Below, piece after piece: positions 1-3,590 of a DNA stretch of 7,427 nt. How positions within the stretch are numbered: the stretch's first letter is position 1; each line of letters opens with the position of its first letter. The stretch lies in the NCBI GenBank assembly GCA_046757585.1, contig JBHHYR010000196.1, positions 1 to 7,427 on the forward strand, read 5' to 3'. The notes beneath the pieces are model-generated. The model was not told the origin of the DNA, searched no databases, and saw only the letters and a program-made list of their open reading frames with translations. This DNA is from JBHHYR01 sp046757585. GTDB lineage: Bacteria > Desulfobacterota > Binatia > HRBIN30. The translations under genes were made by a program, and so were the position numbers.

Positions 1-46
1 CCTTGATCTGACGCAAAATCGCTTACCCTCGCTACGGTGCCTATTT

Positions 47-83
47 TTCAACGGACTGCTAGTTGTTGCTGATAATCGTCAGC
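47..83 (+). promoter_or_regulatory. Weak candidate promoter and inverted repeat upstream of the nuclease gene
   Basis: A GATAAT hexamer at 71-76 (five of six matches to the sigma70 -10 consensus) lies 18 bp after a poor -35 candidate, TTCAAC at 47-52. The -10 sits inside a short inverted repeat, GCTGA at 68-72 and TCAGC at 79-83. If real, transcripts would have a leader of about 110 nt before the nuclease start. The poor -35 keeps confidence low. Confidence 0.25.
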
Positions 84-194
84 GTGCGGTCCCGCGCGTG
101 TGCGCGAGCGTTCTGTGGGGATGGAACCGAGCGAGATGACGGCCGCGTGCAGGGACCTTCCTCTGCATCCCCCAAGCACCGACGGCGGAGGACG

Positions 195-917
195 ATGGTG
201 GACCCGGCACGCACGGTAGCGCGGATGCACCGCGCTATGAACGAATACGTCGACAGTTGGCGCCGTGATCCTGCCGGCCCGTGGTGGGAGGGGGATCTGG
301 GCGGACAGCTTTACGGGATCCTGGAACGACATTTTCCACGCGTGAGTCCGACTACGCTAGCAACCGCCCCCAGTTTCCTTGCGCGCTGGCGAGCGCCTCT
401 GTTCCACCGTCTGACCGCCGAGTTCCATGTCCCGGGTGGCGGCAAGGGGATCTACCCCGATTTCTCTTACCGCGGGCCGCAGGGGGATGGCTTCGACTGG
501 GTCCTGGAACTCAAAATTGCTTCAATGACCCGGGTCGCAACCTCCGATGTGCAGAAGCAGGCGAGCGAGTTGATCAACTACATGCTCGACGATGTGAGAA
601 GGTGGGCTGCCCGCGAAGATACTCGCTACGTTCTATCCTTCGCTGCCGTCAATGCGCCAGACGTCCTCGAAACCAGGCAGAGAGGATCTGCACAGCCTCA
701 AAGTTACTTACGAACGTTTCTAGATGGCGTGGACGCTGTCCTTGACCAAAAGCTCCAAGAGCTCCGGGCCGAAGTTCCGGGTGACACTACGTGGGACATG
801 TGGATTGTCTGCAAAGAAATAAGCGGAGAAAGAATCAGGAAATTCGACCAGGTTGTCTGGGGCGTCAGGTCCAGGAAGTTGTACCGGTCCACGACCCCTG
901 GTGGCTTCCAGACTTGA
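195..917 (+). CDS. PD-(D/E)XK nuclease-like protein, uncharacterised
   Basis: A 240-residue protein that I cannot place in a named family. Residues 86-107 read as a nuclease core: IYPDF with P88-D89, then a short turn, then VLELKI with E105-L-K107. This is the P-D-(x)n-E-x-K arrangement of the restriction-endonuclease-like fold, whose acidic residues bind metal and whose lysine assists phosphodiester cleavage. An acidic residue in an earlier helix (E32 or E44) could be the usual upstream glutamate. No helicase, methylase or DNA-recognition domain is visible and no signal peptide or membrane segment is seen, so the protein should be cytoplasmic. GGAGGA at 187-192 is the ribosome site. It is tight for ATG 195 (2-nt gap) and better placed for the adjacent in-frame GTG at 198 (5-nt gap), so the start may be one codon later. 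The open frame continues upstream to 63, but that N-terminus is low-complexity and unlikely to be translated. The gene stands alone beside a TA cluster, which would fit a defence or mobile role. Catalysis is inferred from the motif only. Confidence 0.7.
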   Translation: MVDPARTVARMHRAMNEYVDSWRRDPAGPWWEGDLGGQLYGILERHFPRVSPTTLATAPSFLARWRAPLFHRLTAEFHVPGGGKGIYPDFSYRGPQGDGFDWVLELKIASMTRVATSDVQKQASELINYMLDDVRRWAAREDTRYVLSFAAVNAPDVLETRQRGSAQPQSYLRTFLDGVDAVLDQKLQELRAEVPGDTTWDMWIVCKEISGERIRKFDQVVWGVRSRKLYRSTTPGGFQT

Positions 918-1021
918 AGAGCAGCTGCAAGGTCTCACCGCCCTGCTGCATCGCCGCCGTCGGGTGACACGTCGGGTGGAGCGGCTTGGTCAGCTTCGGC
1001 CCCGCTGCTACGCTGCCGCTC

Positions 1022-1264
1022 ATGGCTACCACGGCAGACAGAATTTTGCAGGACGCGCTGGGTCTGTCCGAGCAGGAACGCGCAGAAATCGCGGCCCGAC
1101 TCATCGAGAGCCTGGACGCCCGCGACAGCGACGCCGCGGGAGTCGAAGAGGCGTGAGCCGCTGAGATCGAACGGCGGTGCGCCGCGCTGGACGCTGGCAC
1201 CACGGGCACGAGGGCCTGGGACGACGTGCGCCGCCAGATCGAAACGGAGATCCTGCGCAGGTGA
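1022..1264 (+). pseudogene. CHP02574-type addiction-module antitoxin, interrupted by an in-frame TGA
   Basis: Frame 1022-1264 reads MATTADRILQDALGLSEQER and continues to an ESLD segment, which is the N-terminus of the small putative addiction-module component family (CHP02574). These proteins neutralise a ParE/RelE-type toxin encoded just downstream. After GVEEA (residues 40-44) the codon at 1154-1156 is TGA. The same frame then resumes with AAEIERR, LDAG and RAWDDVRRQIE and ends at TGA 1262-1264, giving 80 codons, the usual family length. Family members normally have a tryptophan here (an EAW-AEIERR pattern), so one TGG to TGA change explains the stop. Only 44 residues would be made, without the half expected to bind the toxin. 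No clear ribosome site precedes ATG 1022. The final TGA overlaps the toxin GTG (1261-1264), the usual coupling for the pair. It is either a nonsense pseudogene or a UGA-recoded gene. The broken toxin next door favours decay. Confidence 0.8.
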
Positions 1265-1365
1265 GGAAGCGCCTCCGCGTCGAGGACGCGGCCCGAGGCG
1301 AACTCCGCGCGGCTATCGCTTGGTACCAACAAAAACGCGCCGGGTGCCGAGCTTGATCTGATGGC
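1261..1365 (+). pseudogene. Truncated and frameshifted ParE/RelE-type toxin remnant
   Basis: Starting at GTG 1261, overlapping the antitoxin stop by 4 nt, the frame reads VRKRLRVEDAARGELRAAIA and then WYQQKRAG. This matches the first strand and helical hairpin of ParE/RelE-superfamily toxins, with their typical ELREAIAWYE-like signature. The frame ends at TGA 1354-1356 after 31 residues, against about 95-105 for an intact toxin. Moving to the next frame at about 1343 gives GAELDLMA, which resembles the expected continuation (G-x-GAEFLD), so there was a frameshift just after the KRAG segment. All further homology is lost and the sequence passes into the promoter region of the following vapBC pair. 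The mRNA-cleaving or gyrase-poisoning activity of this superfamily cannot remain, because most of the beta-sheet is missing. Loss of the toxin would release selection on the antitoxin, which fits its nonsense codon. Confidence 0.75.
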
Positions 1366-1390
1366 GTGTGAGGTGTATTACACATAACCA
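1353..1390 (+). promoter_or_regulatory. Putative promoter and operator of the first vapBC pair
   Basis: TTGATC at 1353-1358 and TATTAC at 1376-1381 are 17 bp apart and could serve as -35 and -10. The -10 lies inside a perfect 11-bp palindrome, GTGTA-T-TACAC (1373-1383), a natural binding site for a dimeric ribbon-helix-helix antitoxin and hence for autorepression. No Shine-Dalgarno sequence is visible, and the predicted transcription start (about 1388) lies only a few bases before ATG 1391, so the transcript may be nearly leaderless. The -35 falls within the remains of the broken toxin. Confidence 0.5.
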
Positions 1391-1618
1391 ATGCATCGAG
1401 CGCAGATCCTTCTCGAGGAGTGGCAGTACGAGGCGCTCAAGTCGGTTTCCGAACAGAAGGGGCGCAGCGTGTCCGACCTCGTGCGCGAGATTCTCACGAG
1501 GCATCTCAGAGCGTCGGGGCGCCGCGCGAAGGATCCTCTGTCGCGGATCGAGGGCGCTGCTAACGACGCGGCAGCTTACGGGCGCACCCACGACGAGGTC
1601 TTGTACTCCAAGAAGTGA
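1391..1618 (+). CDS. vapB: Ribbon-helix-helix (CopG/VapB-type) antitoxin
   Basis: A 75-residue protein. Residues 1-8 (MHRAQILL) form the DNA-contacting beta strand. EEWQYEALKSVSEQKGR (9-25) is helix A. SVSDLVREILTRHL (26-39) is helix B, with the S-V-S-D-L-V-R-E turn typical of CopG/Arc-type antitoxins. A charged linker follows, and a C-terminal tail ending HDEVLYSKK would wrap the toxin. The expected role is to block the PIN toxin and, as a dimer or as the toxin-antitoxin complex, to repress its own operon at the palindrome just upstream. ATG 1391 is chosen because it directly precedes the RHH strand, although no Shine-Dalgarno is present. The stop lies 9 nt before the toxin ATG, so the two form one operon. 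The length and all secondary-structure elements look intact. Confidence 0.85.
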   Translation: MHRAQILLEEWQYEALKSVSEQKGRSVSDLVREILTRHLRASGRRAKDPLSRIEGAANDAAAYGRTHDEVLYSKK

Positions 1619-1627
1619 CTCCGCCCA

Positions 1628-2032
1628 ATGGAGCGGATCTTCGTGGATACGAGCGCCTGGATCGCGTACGCCAACCGGGCCGATCCGGATCACGCTCGCG
1701 TGCGAGACCTCCTGCGCTCGTTTCGGGGGCGGCGCATCACGTCGAACTTCGTGTTCGACGAAACCGTGACCTTTTGTCGCTATCGATTCGGCCATGAATT
1801 GGCGGCCGACATCGGCAACGCTCTGCTCGATGCGCGGGTCGCCGATCTGATACGCGTCACCGCGGACGACGAGCGGCAGGCCTGGTTGCTGATGGTCGGA
1901 CGGCCCGATCAGCGATACAGCTTCACCGACTGCACATCGTTTGCCCTGATGCGGCGGCTGCGCCTTCGCACCGTGGCCGCCCTCGACCAGCACTTTCGCA
2001 CCGAACGGTTCGAGGTCGTCCCCGTTGTCTGA
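1628..2032 (+). CDS. vapC: PIN-domain ribonuclease toxin (VapC family)
   Basis: A 134-residue single-domain PIN protein. The acidic metal-binding residues of the PIN fold are all in place: D7 in IFVDTSAWIA, E45 in NFVFDETVT, D101 in the YSFTDCTSFALM motif, and D120 in VAALDQHF. The S-F-T-D-C-x-S-F form of the third motif is typical of VapC-like toxins. Characterised VapC proteins are Mg2+-dependent endoribonucleases that cut tRNA or rRNA; the target here cannot be read from sequence. The gene follows its RHH antitoxin by 9 nt and ends at TGA 2030-2032. No lesion is visible, so the toxin is probably active unless bound by the antitoxin. The length is normal for the family. Confidence 0.9.
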   Translation: MERIFVDTSAWIAYANRADPDHARVRDLLRSFRGRRITSNFVFDETVTFCRYRFGHELAADIGNALLDARVADLIRVTADDERQAWLLMVGRPDQRYSFTDCTSFALMRRLRLRTVAALDQHFRTERFEVVPVV

Positions 2033-2060
2033 CGAGCCCGTGAGGGCAAAAGTGGCAGGC

Positions 2061-2075
2061 GGCTCCGTTGGAGCC
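2061..2075 (+). terminator. Possible transcription terminator after the first vapC
   Basis: A perfect hairpin, GGCTCC-GTT-GGAGCC, starts 29 nt after the vapC stop. It has a 6-bp GC-rich stem and a 3-nt loop, but no clear T-tract follows (TCTTGCC a few bases later is the nearest). The position suits a terminator; the missing U-run keeps the call weak. Confidence 0.25.
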
Positions 2076-2154
2076 CGCTCAGGTCTTGCCGTTCTGGCGG
2101 TCGCGCTGCCGGCCGCGGAGGACGCTCTAGGTCGAGATGCGAAGCCCCCAGGGC

Positions 2155-2240
2155 ACAGCTGCCGTTGCGGATTTGCGTGCAAGCGCGGCGCGCGCTCAGC
2201 CAGCAGCCCCACCGGCCACCGCACGTCATCGCTGCACGAG
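2155..2240 (+). repeat. Diverged direct repeat, copy A
   Basis: Positions 2155-2220 align with 3460-3525 at roughly 80% identity by eye (about 13 differences in 66 bases). After a gap of about 10 bases in this copy, the match resumes at a CATC-TGCACG segment ending near 2240. Both copies keep an internal hairpin, AGCGCG-3 nt-CGCGCT (here 2182-2196). Both also have an outer complementary pair flanking it, here CGTGCA at 2176-2181 and TGCACG at 2233-2238. Preserved complementarity despite divergence hints at a structured element. The family is unknown to me. Confidence 0.6.
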
Positions 2241-2331
2241 AGGATTCGCCGGGTATGGGTGAGCGCCTGAGGCCCCTGTACTTCGCAACTCGGGAACGTC
2301 CCTGCTGGCCCGTCGCAACTTGAGTGACCAT

Positions 2332-2386
2332 CGTTACTACGTCCCCCACGTCCCTCGCTATGAAGGCTCGGGCGGACGTAGTAACG
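2332..2386. repeat. Long hairpin with a perfect 13-bp stem
   Basis: CGTTACTACGTCC at 2332-2344 is the exact reverse complement of 2374-2386. Inside the 29-nt loop, CCC (2352-2354) can pair with GGG (2370-2372) and GC (2357-2358) with GC (2366-2367), extending the structure. No T-tract follows and no gene ends nearby, so it is not an evident terminator. It could be a recombination site, a folded RNA, or the ends of a tiny inserted element. Confidence 0.75.
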
Positions 2387-2477
2387 TTGCGGCCTTTCCA
2401 TTCAGGCCCGGCTGGCAAGGCAGATTCGCCCCCACAACTGGCACGAGCCCCGCGAGCCGTCCGCAATGGTCTCGCGC

Positions 2478-2524
2478 TTGCCACGTATGCCGGATCGTTC
2501 TAAATTGTATGCATACGGCGGAGG
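2478..2524 (+). promoter_or_regulatory. Promoter, operator and ribosome site of the second TA pair
   Basis: TTGCCA (2478-2483; five of six matches to the -35 consensus) and TAAATT (2501-2506; four of six to the -10) are separated by exactly 17 bp. A perfect 10-bp palindrome, GTATGCATAC, immediately follows the -10 (2507-2516). A single half, GTATGC, lies 22 bp upstream between -35 and -10 (2485-2490), on the same face of the helix. This layout suits autorepression by the RHH antitoxin. GGAGG at 2520-2524, 4 nt before ATG 2529, is the ribosome site. Confidence 0.65.
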
Positions 2525-2528
2525 CGAG

Positions 2529-2732
2529 ATGGCGAGAAGCAGCAACTTGAAGCGCAAGTCCTATTTCGTGGACGAGGCAGCGGTTCGCCGAGCCAGAAAG
2601 GCGCTCAGGGCGTCGACGGACTCCGAAGCCGTGCGATTGTCCGTAGAGCGCGTCGCCGAAATGGAGGAGTTCTGGCGCTTCATGGAACGGTCGAGACGGA
2701 CGCTCGCGCCCCACAGCATCCGGAAGCCGTAA
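2529..2732 (+). CDS. Putative RHH-like antitoxin of the second PIN-toxin pair
   Basis: A 67-residue basic protein. Residues 7-14 (LKRKSYFV) look like a DNA-contacting strand. DEAAVRRARKALRASTD (15-31) would be helix A and SEAVRLSVERVAEM (32-45) helix B, a ribbon-helix-helix pattern related to VapB-type antitoxins. The tail (EEFWRFMERSRRTL) is aromatic and basic and would contact the toxin. ATG 2529 is chosen for the GGAGG 4 nt upstream; the frame stays open back to 2466, but that extension covers the promoter and palindrome. The TAA at 2730-2732 is one base before the toxin GTG, so the two should be translationally coupled. It shares no obvious sequence with the first vapB product, so the pair is not a local duplication. 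Family assignment rests on the pattern and on context. Confidence 0.75.
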   Translation: MARSSNLKRKSYFVDEAAVRRARKALRASTDSEAVRLSVERVAEMEEFWRFMERSRRTLAPHSIRKP

Positions 2733-2733
2733 G

Positions 2734-3147
2734 GTGCCCTGGGCTGTCCTGGACACGGACATCTACATTGGGCACTGGGAGGCCGGCCTGCATGACGAGT
2801 TGCTCGCCTCCGTGCGCCAAGCCTTCATGATCAGGCATTCTGCTGTCGTGCTTTCCGAACTGCGCCGTGGGGCGCGGACCCTGAGAGCACGGCGTCTGGT
2901 GGCCCAACTGTACAGATTGGCGCGGACGTGCTGGGAACCCACCGCTGATGACTGGTGGAAAACCGGTCGCTTGGTGCAGGAAATCGGCGATGCAGCCGGA
3001 TGGGAGATCGCCAAGCGGCGTGAGTTCCAGAACGACGTGCTCATCGCCCTAACGGCGCGCCGTCACGGTGCGACCGTCGTGACCGCAAACCAGGCCGACT
3101 TTCGCTTGCTGGCCAGGCAACTGCGCATCGGGGTTCTCTACGCTTGA
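2734..3147 (+). CDS. vapC: PIN-domain ribonuclease toxin (VapC/FitB-like), GTG start
   Basis: A 137-residue PIN protein with a full acidic set: D7 in AVLDTDIYIG, E42 in VVLSELRRGA, D101 in FQNDVLIALTARRHG, and D122 in VTANQADF. The T-A-N-Q-A-D-F ending, with a small polar triad before the last aspartate, is the form seen in many VapC and FitB proteins, which are Mg2+-dependent endoribonucleases. The start is GTG 2734: it lies one base after the antitoxin stop, GGAAG at 2722-2726 gives a 7-nt spaced ribosome site, and the PIN fold begins at once (PWAVLDTD). The sequence differs clearly from the first VapC of this window, with a different third motif. The stop TGA (3145-3147) coincides with the end of the antisense toxin remnant, so the 3' end of this gene marks an insertion or deletion junction. 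The gene itself looks intact. Confidence 0.9.
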   Translation: MPWAVLDTDIYIGHWEAGLHDELLASVRQAFMIRHSAVVLSELRRGARTLRARRLVAQLYRLARTCWEPTADDWWKTGRLVQEIGDAAGWEIAKRREFQNDVLIALTARRHGATVVTANQADFRLLARQLRIGVLYA

Positions 3148-3309
3148 AGTGCGTGCTTGAGGTTGGGGATATTGGGCCCGAAGTGCTGAGGCGCCTCAGC
3201 GGCGGGGCGAGTACGCGTTGAAGCTTGCCAACGAGTGTCTGGCGGCCGGCTGCGGCGGTCCGTCGCAGGTCCTTCTCGAACTGTTTGGTCTCGAAGATCC
3301 GACACTCAC
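3147..3309 (-). pseudogene. RelE-superfamily toxin remnant, frameshifted and truncated
   Basis: On the minus strand, from about 3309, one frame reads CRIFETKQFEKDL and then GRQTLVGKLQ and APPLRR. This matches the N-terminal half of a RelE-type toxin in which an ETKQF-x-KDL helix opens the protein. At about 3192, inside a 16-bp palindrome, homology moves to another frame and continues as PQHFGPNIPNLKHAL, the family's conserved H/YFG-x-NI-x-x-LKG stretch. After LKHAL only Q-A-stop follows, and this tail is the reverse complement of the end of the second vapC. The C-terminal strands holding the catalytic residues are gone, and no start codon belongs to the reading frame. It cannot be a functional toxin. 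Family-level assignment (RelE/ParE superfamily) is fairly safe; the subfamily is not. Confidence 0.7.
3185..3200. repeat. Perfect 16-bp palindrome at the frameshift of the toxin remnant
   Basis: GCTGAGGC followed directly by GCCTCAGC makes a perfect 16-bp palindrome. The frameshift in the antisense RelE-like remnant maps to its centre (about 3191-3193), so it may have formed through, or promoted, the indel. It lies 37 bp after the second vapC stop. With no loop and no T-tract it is unlikely to be a standard terminator. Confidence 0.6.
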
Positions 3310-3318
3310 CCAACCAGC

Positions 3319-3390
3319 CGCCCCTTTCGCCGCCGCGCGCAGCGGCTCGTAGGCTTCGTCGTCCAGTCTCAGAGTGACGCTTTTCCGCAT
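3319..3390 (-). pseudogene. RHH antitoxin remnant fused to the toxin remnant
   Basis: ATG at 3390-3388 on the minus strand opens MRKSVTLRLDDEAYEPLRAA followed by AKGA. This is a clear ribbon-helix-helix start: strand KSVTLRL, then helix A with the D-E-x-Y-E-P-L-R-x-A-A-K pattern of antitoxins that pair with RelE-type toxins. Homology stops at residue 24. The second helix and the toxin-binding tail are absent, and within about ten bases the toxin remnant begins in a different frame. An internal deletion has therefore removed the rest of the antitoxin and joined what is left to the toxin. The annotated frame would run on as unrelated sequence. No clear ribosome site is seen upstream. This strand opposes both intact TA pairs and agrees with cca. 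Confidence 0.7.
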
Positions 3391-3459
3391 GTCTCTTGAT
3401 CGCACGGTGCTGGCACGGGCATCCGGCCGGTCGATGTACGTCGGTGTCTGCGGATGTCC

Positions 3460-3561
3460 ACAGCCACCGTTGCGGCCCGGCGTGCGAGCGCGGTGCGCGC
3501 TGAACCAGCAGCGCCAACGGCCGCGGCGCTGGTGGCCCCACATCCGATGCACGCGCGGGCC
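3460..3561 (+). repeat. Diverged direct repeat, copy B
   Basis: Second copy of the element at 2155-2240, in the same orientation and about 1.3 kb away. The internal hairpin AGCGCG-GTG-CGCGCT (3487-3501) is kept. The outer arms here are GGCCC at 3474-3478 plus GCGTGC at 3480-3485, complementary to GCACGC at 3549-3554 plus GGGCC at 3557-3561. The copy lies between the antitoxin remnant and the 3' end of cca. The two copies bracket the second vapBC pair and the antisense remnant. No good intrinsic terminator for cca is visible in 3540-3590. Confidence 0.6.
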
Positions 3562-3590
3562 TCCCCTGGGGCCATTGACGGGCCAAAACG

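Larger units (their letters stand above)
2033..2477. other. Non-coding spacer of about 450 bp between the two vapBC pairs
   Basis: No open frame here looks like a protein: long frames on both strands are GC-rich shadows with skewed, Arg/Pro/Ala-rich composition. The spacer holds a small hairpin just after vapC (2061-2075), one copy of a diverged repeat (2155-2240), an 8-bp direct repeat TCGCAACT at 2283-2290 and 2313-2320, two copies of ACGTCCCT at 2296-2303 and 2348-2355, and a long hairpin (2332-2386). The amount of repeated and inverted sequence suggests remains of a mobile or recombination-active segment. Confidence 0.6.

Noticed and set aside
93..106. Hairpin CGCGC-GTGT-GCGCG as a terminator for an upstream gene
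   Set aside because: The stem is only 5 bp of alternating CG, common by chance in this composition, and no T-tract follows.
1313..2401. 362-codon open frame on the minus strand across both vapBC1 genes
   Set aside because: It runs antisense to two well-supported genes, its composition is Arg/Pro/Ala/Ser-rich, and it shows no domain pattern. It is a shadow of GC-rich codon bias.
2033..2477. A further decayed TA pair in the spacer
   Set aside because: All six frames were read for RHH, PIN and RelE signatures and none was found, unlike the clear remnants at 1022-1365 and 3147-3390.
2155..3561. Integron attC sites flanking TA cassettes
   Set aside because: The repeats are structured and flank TA genes, as in integron arrays, but no paired RYYYAAC and GTTRRRY core boxes were found at the expected ends and no integrase gene is present.
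3555..3590. Intrinsic terminator downstream of cca
   Set aside because: The GGCC and CCCC/GGGG segments can pair only in short or loopless stems, and on the cca strand no U-run follows them.
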